From positions 496,001-560,000 of the forward strand of contig NZ_LT627735.1 in assembly GCF_900101765.1 (NCBI RefSeq): 64,000 nt of DNA. The letters run 5' to 3'. Positions within the stretch are counted from its first letter, which is position 1. Every line of letters starts with the position of its first letter. Below are positions 54,335 through 61,417 of the stretch, in pieces. The notes under the pieces are model-generated. The model saw only the letters and a list, made by a program, of their open reading frames with translations, was not told where the DNA came from and searched no databases. Source of the stretch: Nonlabens sp. Hel1_33_55 (GTDB lineage Bacteria; Bacteroidota; Bacteroidia; Flavobacteriales; Flavobacteriaceae). Made by a program: the position numbers and the translations under genes.

Positions 54335-54940
54335 TTAATGCATCCTATCGCCACGTACTTCTCGATTCTTCATCATTTCTGCTTCATATTCCAGCCAGTA
54401 CTGCCATCTATCCATGACACGTTTTTCTGGGAAATAGGTTTTGCCTAGATCGAGGAACATTCTGTAATGAGCGGCTTCTGCGACCATGAACTGATGATAG
54501 AACTTTTTCAAACCTTCATCTTCCAGTTTCTCTGACAACATCTTGAATCGTTCACAACTTCTGGCTTCTATAAGAGCACAAATTAATAGCTGATCCAAGA
54601 ACAAAAAATCACGACTTTGTCCCTTTGGTTTTCCTTTCATCAAGGTTTTAATGTAGTCGTCTGGGCGTTGCAATCCCAACGTGAGTCCGCGTTTTTTTAA
54701 TTCGGCGAGCACCATACGGAAATGTCCCCATTCTTCAGTGACTACTGGCGCAAGAGCTTCCACCAGTTCTGGTTTGTCGCTGTGCATCTGTACCATGGTA
54801 ATCATGGTGCTGGCTGCTTTTTGCTCGCAAAAGGCATGATCTGTCAATATTTCCTGCAAACTCATTGCCGCTAGATCTACCCATCTTGGATCTGTAGGCA
54901 GGTTCAATCCCAGCGTCGTTTTTGAAGTCGTTGATTCCAT
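54335..54940 (-). CDS. miaE: tRNA-(ms2io6A)-hydroxylase
   Basis: 201 residues. Helical di-iron protein with carboxylate/His ligands in EWGHFRMVLAEL near 80-91, EARSCERF near 126-133 and AEAAHYRMFLDLG near 153-165, as in MiaE. It hydroxylates the isopentenyl group of ms2i6A37 in tRNA. ATG at 54940 is the natural start; a longer shifted frame is rejected. The 151-nt gap to the divergent SnoaL gene shows no distinct site. Confidence 0.9.
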   Translation of the reverse strand: MESTTSKTTLGLNLPTDPRWVDLAAMSLQEILTDHAFCEQKAASTMITMVQMHSDKPELVEALAPVVTEEWGHFRMVLAELKKRGLTLGLQRPDDYIKTLMKGKPKGQSRDFLFLDQLLICALIEARSCERFKMLSEKLEDEGLKKFYHQFMVAEAAHYRMFLDLGKTYFPEKRVMDRWQYWLEYEAEMMKNREVRGDRMH

Positions 54941-55091
54941 GGGACAAAGATCGGCTACAGAACGGGCATTGTCAAAAAGTCAATAGCGTTTCTTACATGA
55001 TGCTGCTAGAAAGTATAGTGTTAAGCATTATCCAACTTTTAAAGTTCGTCGATTCAATTTCATAATTTCAAAGCAAATCTTAAATAACAAT

Positions 55092-55463
55092 ATGAATACC
55101 CAAGAAGTCGCAAACAAGCTGGTGGAGTACTGCCGCAACAATCAATTTGAAAAAGCTTATCAGGAACTTTACAGTCCAGATGTCATCAGTATCGAGATGT
55201 CAGAGCCCATGAAGGAACTACACGGAATGAAGGAAGTCGAGAAAAAACTTCAATGGAGACAAGAAAACTTTGAAGTTGAATTCACAAATATTTCAGATCC
55301 TATCGTTGCCGATAATCATTTTGTATTGGTATTATCCCTAAAATCAAAGAACAAGTCCACTGGTGAACAAGCAGAAATAGATGAAATAGGCGTTTACCAA
55401 GTGAAAAACGGAAAAATCTTGAAAGAACAATTCTTTTATACTTCAGAGGATTCTTCGTTTTAA
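55092..55463 (+). CDS. SnoaL/NTF2-like protein (first of two)
   Basis: 123 residues with the SnoaL-like cone fold pattern: VANKLVEYCRNNQFEKAYQ at the start and VYQVKNGKILKEQFFY at the end. It is about 60 percent identical by eye to the next gene. The function is unknown; the cavity of this fold binds small molecules. No signal peptide. Confidence 0.82.
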   Translation: MNTQEVANKLVEYCRNNQFEKAYQELYSPDVISIEMSEPMKELHGMKEVEKKLQWRQENFEVEFTNISDPIVADNHFVLVLSLKSKNKSTGEQAEIDEIGVYQVKNGKILKEQFFYTSEDSSF

Positions 55464-55643
55464 CCCTTGCTTTTCACGAATACTATATTACAACTGGCTA
55501 ATGTAGAATCGGACATCATGCATCCTATTGTGAATCTATCAGAACTTCCAATACAACCGGCCTTCATTTTTATGCTTTTGGATACCACAATAAGAGAATT
55601 TACAAGTTGTGTGGTCTTGTTTAAAATTTGAAATTAAGTGTTA

Positions 55644-55672
55644 TTGTGCATAAAATCAATTTGTTATATTTA
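55644..55672 (+). promoter_or_regulatory. Candidate promoter of the second SnoaL-like gene
   Basis: TTG (55644-55646) followed after 18 nt by TATATTTA (55665-55672), seven of eight matches to TAnnTTTG. It is 24 nt before the ATG. The remaining part of the 233-nt spacer shows nothing else. Confidence 0.45.
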
Positions 55673-55696
55673 ATTTCAATTTGAAAACCAACTCAC

Positions 55697-56059
55697 ATGA
55701 ATATTCAAGATGTAGCAAACAAGCTTGTGGAATACTGCCGCAACAATCAGGAAGAAAAAGCCTATCAGGAACTTTATAGCCCTGAAATTACCAGCGTGGA
55801 AATGTCAGAACCCATGAAAGAGGTCAACGGTATGGACGGCATTAAGAAAAAAGGCGAGTGGTGGCAGGAAAATTTTGAAGTTCACGGAAATACCTATTCT
55901 GATCCTATCGTAGCAGACAACCATTTTGCCGTTAAGATATGGATGGATACTACGCATAAGCCTAGCGGTCAGCGTTCACAAATGAGTGAGCTCGCAGTCT
56001 ATCAAGTCAAGGATGGTAAGATCTGGAGAGAGCAATTCTTCTATGATGTAGATCAATAA
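55697..56059 (+). CDS. SnoaL/NTF2-like protein (second of two)
   Basis: 120 residues, tandem paralogue of the gene at 55092. Both start with MN-Q-VANKLVEYCRNNQ and keep identical stretches such as KAYQELYSP and DPIVADNHF. The differences are concentrated in the middle, which lines the ligand pocket (KKGEWWQENFEVHG here). A palindrome and a strong terminator follow. Confidence 0.82.
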   Translation: MNIQDVANKLVEYCRNNQEEKAYQELYSPEITSVEMSEPMKEVNGMDGIKKKGEWWQENFEVHGNTYSDPIVADNHFAVKIWMDTTHKPSGQRSQMSELAVYQVKDGKIWREQFFYDVDQ

Positions 56060-56083
56060 ATGTTACGGTGTATAATAATTTCT

Positions 56084-56097
56084 GCTTTCGCGAAAGC
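56084..56097. repeat. Iterated palindrome copy 17 (14 bp core)
   Basis: Intergenic, beginning 24 nt after the SnoaL stop and just before the terminator hairpin. Confidence 0.93.
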
Positions 56098-56102
56098 GTA
56101 AA

Positions 56103-56137
56103 CAAAAAAAAAAGGGTTGCTACATGCAACCCTTTTT
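56103..56137. terminator. Bidirectional rho-independent terminator
   Basis: AAAGGGTTGC (56111-56120) / GCAACCCTTT (56126-56135), 10-bp stem and 5-nt loop, with a flanking A-run on the left and T-run on the right. It serves the converging SnoaL and yceI-like genes. Confidence 0.88.
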
Positions 56138-56159
56138 CAATCAATCAACTAAATAATCT

Positions 56160-56657
56160 TTAGTAGGCAAGAACAATGTCCACGTGAAAATCATCGTGAA
56201 TCATATTGTCTCCTAAATCGTTAAAAAAGCTTTTGCTACCGTAACGTATGTTGTATTGAGTACGATCTATCACTAAAGTACCTTTAGCTTCGTTTTCTGC
56301 TGCTTCTAGTTCAAAGTGAATAGGATTTGTAATTCCTTTGATGGTAAGATCTGCCGTTACATCATAAACTCCTTCTTCCTTTTTAGCGACCTCAGTAAAA
56401 TCTAGAGTTGCCTCAGGATTTGCCTCTGTACTAAAGAAGTCTTCGCTCTTAAGGTGACCTTCCAGTTTATCTTTTGATTCACCAGTTAGATCAACAACTG
56501 TAATACTTGACATATCAATGGTTGCAGATCCATTAGTCAATTTCCCATCTTCAAAGTTGAGCAGTCCAGCTTTGAGATTAATGGTTCCATTATGTGATCC
56601 AGCTAATTTTTTACCAGTCCAGATAGCACTGCTTTCTTGTGATTTGATATTTTTCAT
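56160..56657 (-). CDS. YceI family lipid/isoprenoid-binding protein
   Basis: 165 residues with no signal peptide, so probably cytoplasmic. The YceI beta-barrel pattern is visible: SHNGTINLKAG near 21-31, HLKSEDFFSTEANPEATLDF near 68-87, and DLTIKGITNPIHFEL near 103-117. Members bind isoprenoids or fatty amides in a hydrophobic barrel. It is downstream of a divergently unrelated, same-strand marR gene. Matching operators suggest that MarR controls it (see sites 56669-56684). Confidence 0.88.
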   Translation of the reverse strand: MKNIKSQESSAIWTGKKLAGSHNGTINLKAGLLNFEDGKLTNGSATIDMSSITVVDLTGESKDKLEGHLKSEDFFSTEANPEATLDFTEVAKKEEGVYDVTADLTIKGITNPIHFELEAAENEAKGTLVIDRTQYNIRYGSKSFFNDLGDNMIHDDFHVDIVLAY

Positions 56658-56668
56658 TTGTATCTTTT

Positions 56669-56684
56669 ATTTGTAGGTACAAAT
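56669..56684. promoter_or_regulatory. Candidate MarR operator before the yceI-like gene
   Basis: ATTTGTAGGTACAAAT, a perfect 7-2-7 inverted repeat 12 nt before the start codon. On the minus strand it begins within the -7 box TATATTTG (56687-56680). Confidence 0.6.
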
Positions 56685-56687
56685 ATA
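56680..56687 (-). promoter_or_regulatory. Candidate -7 box of the yceI-like gene
   Basis: TATATTTG on the minus strand, a full match to TAnnTTTG, 22 nt before the ATG. The box overlaps the operator repeat. Confidence 0.55.
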
Positions 56688-56700
56688 TGTGCTTTCACTA

Positions 56701-57135
56701 TTAACTCAGCTTGCTTAAAGTTTCTATTAACAGTTTAATTTCTTTCTCACTTAAAGCTTCCACGAGTTCCCGTTCTCTATGATCCACCTTTTCATCGAGT
56801 CTAGCGAGCAGTTTTAACCCAGAATCAGTAATCGTGATTTCAATCTGTCTTCTATCATTTTTACATTGGATACGCTCTGCCAGCTCTTTGGCTACGAGCT
56901 TATCAACAACACGTGTAGTGTTAGAGTTGGAATGCAACATGTCCTTGCTTACATCCTGCAAACTGGCAGGTTTCCCTTTTCGGCCACGTAAAATTCTCAG
57001 AACATTGAATTGTTGCATTGTTATCTTTTCCTCTTTGACAACAAGCGATATGGCCTCGGTAAATACAGTTCCAGCTTTTACGACACGAGTAATTAATTTA
57101 CGTGGTGGTGGTATGGAATTATTATCGTGATTCAT
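56701..57135 (-). CDS. MarR-family regulator adjacent to yceI-like gene
   Basis: 144 residues. The winged helix contains LQDVSKDMLHSNSNTTRVVDKLVAKELAERIQCKNDRRQIEITITDSG near 57-104. It sits 43 nt upstream of the yceI-like gene on the same strand. Both promoters carry TTGTA-N2-TACAA over the -7 box, so the protein likely represses itself and yceI. Confidence 0.9.
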   Translation of the reverse strand: MNHDNNSIPPPRKLITRVVKAGTVFTEAISLVVKEEKITMQQFNVLRILRGRKGKPASLQDVSKDMLHSNSNTTRVVDKLVAKELAERIQCKNDRRQIEITITDSGLKLLARLDEKVDHRERELVEALSEKEIKLLIETLSKLS

Positions 57136-57153
57136 TCAGTGTATTTTCATTTA

Positions 57154-57165
57154 TTGTAGCTACAA
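57154..57165. promoter_or_regulatory. Candidate MarR operator before marR
   Basis: TTGTAGCTACAA, a perfect palindrome, 18 nt before the marR start. It has the same TTGTA-N2-TACAA layout as the yceI site and overlaps the -7 box at 57163-57170. Confidence 0.6.
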
Positions 57166-57170
57166 ATTTA
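57163..57170 (-). promoter_or_regulatory. Candidate -7 box of the marR gene
   Basis: TAAATTTG on the minus strand, exact TAnnTTTG, continuing directly into the operator palindrome. Confidence 0.55.
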
Positions 57171-57279
57171 CGTCAAGGCATTGGGAAAGCGGCGAATTTG
57201 CTGATGTTTAGATAAATTTAGCAATTGAGACCTTAATAAAATCAATTTAAGCTCGTTATTCATTAAAATAAGCACACTT

Positions 57280-57876
57280 ATGAAAAATGTAATTTTAGTA
57301 GCGACATTACTCATCGCTTCATTTGGGTTTGCCCAGAGCGACAGCGGGTTTGGGATCAAAGGCGGTTTGAACTATGGATCCACTGGAGATTTTGAAAACG
57401 AAATCGAAAACAATGTAGAAAACCCAGATAGTAAACTGGGGTATCATTTAGGTGTTTTCGCCAAAGCTGATTTGGGTCCGATTTATATTAGACCAGAAGT
57501 GATTTACACAAAACTAAGTAGTGAATACACTTTAGGCGACCTGGAAGTACAAAAACTTGATGCGCCCATTCTATTAGGTGTGAACGTTTTAGGGCCATTA
57601 CATGTATTTGCTGGACCGTCGCTACAGTATATTCTTGACACTAGTTTTGAAACTGATAATGTAGAGTTTGATTTAGGCGATGCAGAGGACGACTTTACCG
57701 TTGGCTTACAACTAGGTGTTGGACTCAATCTGGGCAGCCTAGGAATTGATGTCAGATATGAGCGCGGCTTCAACGAGAACGAGGCAGAGTTTATTAACAA
57801 CAATACTAGCGTGCGCAGTGGCCGTCTCGATACTAGACCTGAACAGCTTATCGTCGCGTTGAGTCTAGCGCTTTAA
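57280..57876 (+). CDS. Outer-membrane beta-barrel protein (porin-like, PorT type)
   Basis: 198 residues. Signal peptide MKNVILVATLLIASFGFAQ, then alternating strands with glycine-rich turns (GFGIKGGLNYGSTG near the start) and LSLAL at the C-terminal end, the pattern of small eight-strand outer-membrane barrels. The function is unassigned. The terminator at 57895-57925 follows. Confidence 0.85.
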   Translation: MKNVILVATLLIASFGFAQSDSGFGIKGGLNYGSTGDFENEIENNVENPDSKLGYHLGVFAKADLGPIYIRPEVIYTKLSSEYTLGDLEVQKLDAPILLGVNVLGPLHVFAGPSLQYILDTSFETDNVEFDLGDAEDDFTVGLQLGVGLNLGSLGIDVRYERGFNENEAEFINNNTSVRSGRLDTRPEQLIVALSLAL

Positions 57877-57894
57877 TAATTCGAACTGATTCTT

Positions 57895-57925
57895 AAAAAC
57901 CATCGTACTTGCGGTGGTTTTTTTA
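57895..57925. terminator. Bidirectional terminator after the barrel gene
   Basis: AAACCATCG (57897-57905) / CGGTGGTTT (57912-57920) with an A-run before and a T-run after. It overlaps the stop codon of the opposing RluA-type gene. Confidence 0.8.
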
Positions 57926-59593
57926 TGTCTTTAAATCAAATGGTGCAGGAATGTTTAGGGTAATTCGCTTTCGCGAAAGCGGATGTTCAAAGACAATCTC
58001 CTCTGCATGCAAATGAAGTCTGGAGTCCGTTGTGCCATATAGATCATCGCCTACAATGGGTGCGTTGAGTCCATCTGTGTGTGCTGCATGAACTCTAAGT
58101 TGATGCGTGCGACCTGTGATAGGGTAGAAGTGAACCTTAGTTTTTCCATCGCGCTGATCTATTACCTTAAATCGCGTTCTAGCCGATTTTCCATATTCAA
58201 AATCCACCAACTGGCAAGGTCTATTGTCCAGATCGACTCTAAGAGGCAAGTCAATAAAGCCTTCATTATTGTCAATGTTTCCATTTAGAATAGCGACATA
58301 TCGTTTTTGCACCGTGCGTTTTAAAAATTGCTGTTGCAGATGGTGGTAGGCCTCGAGTGTTATGGCAACCAACATTATTCCTGAAGTTGACATATCTAGC
58401 CTATGAACAATCATAGGACCAGTAGCCTCTGGATACCGAGCTTTCATTCTAGTTTGAACACTATCTGAAATAGTTTTACCAGCTACGGAGAGCATTTCTG
58501 CCGGTTTGTTGACAGCAAGCATGCATTCATCCTCGTAAATAATCTCCAACTCTTTGCCAACAGCAGGATTCTCCAACAGCGGATTCTCCTCAACGTCCAA
58601 TCCCTGCAGCATAAACTCAAGAACCGGTTCACATTTACCGCGACAGGCAGGATAGTAATTCCCATGTTTTCTCACCTTGGATGCTGGTGATGGACCGTAC
58701 CAGAATTCGGCCATTGTGATGGGTTTGAGGTCGTTTGCATAAGCATATTGCAGCATTTTAGGAGCTGCACAATCACCGGTTCCCGCTGGTGGTACATCTG
58801 GAATCCTGGCTTTGAAAAGGTCCTTAACACGTCGGGTTTCTTTTCTCGCATTGAGAAAATTGTATTCGTCAAACAACCAGTCCTGCAACCAGTGAGATCC
58901 ATCACGCCGATTATTACGCAAGGTCTCTAGTTGTGTACTTAATGATTCAAATTGCTTTTGAAGCGGCTCAATTTTTTGATTCAGGTACTCCTCATATTCT
59001 TTGAGAAAGAAATTGTTGTTGAGACTGAGCTGTCGTTGTTGGGCTTCCAGTTTTTTGAAACTTTCAGGATCTATTTCAGCTTGTTTTTTCTTTACAAACT
59101 TCCGTCTGTCGCGTTTTATAGCTTTAATTCTTTGGTTTTCAGTTTCCAATAATCTGGTTTGTAAATCGGATTGCTCATGATAATCGGAAAATATCTGTTT
59201 TGTTTTAGGATCCTTTTCTAGCGCTGCTATCTGCTTTGTGATAGTATCAAGCTTATCGGTTTCTTGCTTGAAGAATATATCCACTCGTTCCAATTCATAT
59301 ACTGGCGGCACAAAATAGGGTTGTGTGGTCTCGCCTCCCAATTTTCCTGAAAACCCAGCAAGAAAACCTATCCGATGATCAACATCTCGAATCACCAAAA
59401 CCCCAAACATCTTTCCAGCTTCCTGCGATCCATTTTCTACAAACCATTGAGATTGCTTGTCAAGATATTCCTTCAACTGTTCGGCAGCCTTTATGGCGAG
59501 CTCATGCGGCTGATAATAAAACGGAAAATTGAACTGCGATGGCAGTTCAATTTTTGAAATGTCGGAATTGAAAGAATGAACCAGTTGCTCCAT
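57923..59593 (-). CDS. RluA-family pseudouridine synthase with long N-terminal extension
   Basis: 556 residues. The catalytic motif is clear, MIVHRLDMSTSGIML, with Asp near 398, and the downstream PITGRTHQLRVHAAH lies near 500. It isomerises uridines in rRNA or tRNA. About 330 residues precede the domain: a coiled coil (about 110-230, many Gln/Lys/Glu) and a cysteine-containing stretch with CRGKC. This long form occurs in Bacteroidota; the extension's role is unknown. It is separated by 3 nt from the ABC exporter gene. Confidence 0.9.
   Translation of the reverse strand: MEQLVHSFNSDISKIELPSQFNFPFYYQPHELAIKAAEQLKEYLDKQSQWFVENGSQEAGKMFGVLVIRDVDHRIGFLAGFSGKLGGETTQPYFVPPVYELERVDIFFKQETDKLDTITKQIAALEKDPKTKQIFSDYHEQSDLQTRLLETENQRIKAIKRDRRKFVKKKQAEIDPESFKKLEAQQRQLSLNNNFFLKEYEEYLNQKIEPLQKQFESLSTQLETLRNNRRDGSHWLQDWLFDEYNFLNARKETRRVKDLFKARIPDVPPAGTGDCAAPKMLQYAYANDLKPITMAEFWYGPSPASKVRKHGNYYPACRGKCEPVLEFMLQGLDVEENPLLENPAVGKELEIIYEDECMLAVNKPAEMLSVAGKTISDSVQTRMKARYPEATGPMIVHRLDMSTSGIMLVAITLEAYHHLQQQFLKRTVQKRYVAILNGNIDNNEGFIDLPLRVDLDNRPCQLVDFEYGKSARTRFKVIDQRDGKTKVHFYPITGRTHQLRVHAAHTDGLNAPIVGDDLYGTTDSRLHLHAEEIVFEHPLSRKRITLNIPAPFDLKT
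57966..57981. repeat. Iterated palindrome copy 18 (16 bp perfect)
   Basis: Near the 3' end of the RluA-type gene, read as L-S-R-K-R around residue 540. Confidence 0.95.
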
Positions 59594-59596
59594 GGC

Positions 59597-61417
59597 TTAA
59601 GCCAGACTTTGCATATTCACCAGGTTGTTATAGATGCCTTGCAACGCGATAAGTTCTTCATGCGTGCCTTGCTCTACAATCTTTCCTTTGCTCATCACGA
59701 CAATCTTATCTGCTTTTTGAATCGTACTCAAGCGGTGTGCGATGACGATGGAAGTACGGTTTTTCATGACGTTCTCTAATGCTTCTTGAACCAATCGTTC
59801 ACTTTCTGTATCCAGTGCACTAGTTGCCTCATCCAGAATTAGGATAGGCGCATTTTTGAGAACGGCGCGAGCAATACTCAAGCGTTGCTTCTGACCGCCA
59901 GAAAGTTTGTTACCGCTGTCGCCTATATTGGTATGAATGCCTTGCGGCAACTGAGATACAAACTCCCAAGCATTGGCTATTTTCAATGCTTCGATGACCT
60001 CTTCATCGGTGGCGTTTTTATTGCTTAGAGCCACATTCACGGCAACCGTATCATTAAATAAAATACTGTCTTGGGTCACTATCGCCATTTGATCACGCAA
60101 GCTCTTTAAGCTCACATCTTTGATATTGTGACCGTCAATGGATATGCTACCGTTAGAAACATCGTAGAATCTTGTGACGAGGTTTGCGATCGTACTTTTA
60201 CCGCTACCAGATTGTCCTACCAGCGCCACTGTGGATCCTTTTGGGATTTCTAGCGAGAAGTCTTTCAAAACGTCCTCATCTCCATAGGCAAAGGTGAGAT
60301 TGTTGAATTGTACCGCTTTCGCGAAAGCGGAAACTTCAACAGCATTATCCTTATCCTTGATGTGATTTTCAGTATGTAAAATTTGCAATACACGTTCTGC
60401 TGCGGCATTTCCTTGTTTCACACCGTAGCTGGCTTTAGAAATAGCTTTTGCAGGAGTCAGAATTCCATACGCAAGTCCCATAAAGGAAATGAAGATGGCA
60501 CCATCAATATCACCTTCAAAAACCATCGTCCCACCAAACCATAGCAAGGTCCCAATCACCAAAATCCCCAAGAATTCACTAACCGGACTTGCCAGACCTT
60601 TACGCAGTTCCAGCTTGTTGGCAAAATTGTAATACCGTTGGGTACTGTCCTGAAATGTGTCTTGCATACGACGCTCTGCGTTGAAACCTTTGATGACTTT
60701 AAGTCCGCCGAGGGTTTCTTCCAATAGTGATAAGAAAAATCCTTGTTCGCGCTGCACTTTGGCTGATCGTTTCTTAAGTCGTTTTCCTATCAGGGAAATT
60801 ATGAAACCGGAAATAGGAATAAATACCAAAACAAAAATCGTGAGCTTAACGCTAAAAATAAGCATGGCAATCAAAGCAAAAATGATGTTGAGCGGTTCCT
60901 TAATGATTAATTCAAGAATGGATAAAAAACTGGTTTGCACTTCTTGTGCATCACCAGTGGCGCGAGCAATGACGTCACCCTTACGCTTTTCAGAAAAATA
61001 GGAGATAGGCAGGTTGACGATCTTATGATATAAGGCATTTCTTATATCGCGCATGACGCCGTTGCGTAAAAATGTGATAAAATACATTCCCAAATACCCG
61101 AACAAATTCTTCAATAAAAAAAGAATCAATACGAGCGCGATCATCATGATCAACGCTTGCCCTTGATCCTCGTTCATGACATCTGTGACGTACCAATTAA
61201 TATAGCTTTCCAGATATTCTTTTGAGTTTGTGATTCCCTGCCATACAGGTTTTACGTATTCATCTTCTGTGGTTTGAAATAGTACTTTCATAACGGGAAC
61301 CAGCGCCACAAATGACAGCGTTCCAAATAGTGCATAGAAAATATTACATATAATATTAAGTACGCCAAAACGCTTATATGGTCTGGCGTACTTTAAAATT
61401 TCCTTGAAGTAATTCAT
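59597..61417 (-). CDS. ABC exporter (MsbA-like half-transporter, fused membrane and ATPase domains)
   Basis: 606 residues. Six membrane helices (about 20-330) are followed by the ATPase domain with Walker A GQSGSGKST near 397-405, signature LSGGQKQR near 505, Walker B ILILDEATSALD and the His switch IAHRLST. It is likely a homodimeric lipid or peptide exporter. A palindrome codes SAFAKAVQF at the junction between the two domains, near residue 363. It starts in the stop codon of the phosphosugar mutase gene (TAATG). Confidence 0.92.
   Translation of the reverse strand: MNYFKEILKYARPYKRFGVLNIICNIFYALFGTLSFVALVPVMKVLFQTTEDEYVKPVWQGITNSKEYLESYINWYVTDVMNEDQGQALIMMIALVLILFLLKNLFGYLGMYFITFLRNGVMRDIRNALYHKIVNLPISYFSEKRKGDVIARATGDAQEVQTSFLSILELIIKEPLNIIFALIAMLIFSVKLTIFVLVFIPISGFIISLIGKRLKKRSAKVQREQGFFLSLLEETLGGLKVIKGFNAERRMQDTFQDSTQRYYNFANKLELRKGLASPVSEFLGILVIGTLLWFGGTMVFEGDIDGAIFISFMGLAYGILTPAKAISKASYGVKQGNAAAERVLQILHTENHIKDKDNAVEVSAFAKAVQFNNLTFAYGDEDVLKDFSLEIPKGSTVALVGQSGSGKSTIANLVTRFYDVSNGSISIDGHNIKDVSLKSLRDQMAIVTQDSILFNDTVAVNVALSNKNATDEEVIEALKIANAWEFVSQLPQGIHTNIGDSGNKLSGGQKQRLSIARAVLKNAPILILDEATSALDTESERLVQEALENVMKNRTSIVIAHRLSTIQKADKIVVMSKGKIVEQGTHEELIALQGIYNNLVNMQSLA
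60313..60330. repeat. Iterated palindrome copy 19 (18 bp perfect)
   Basis: In the domain linker of the ABC exporter gene, read as A-F-A-K-A. Confidence 0.95.
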
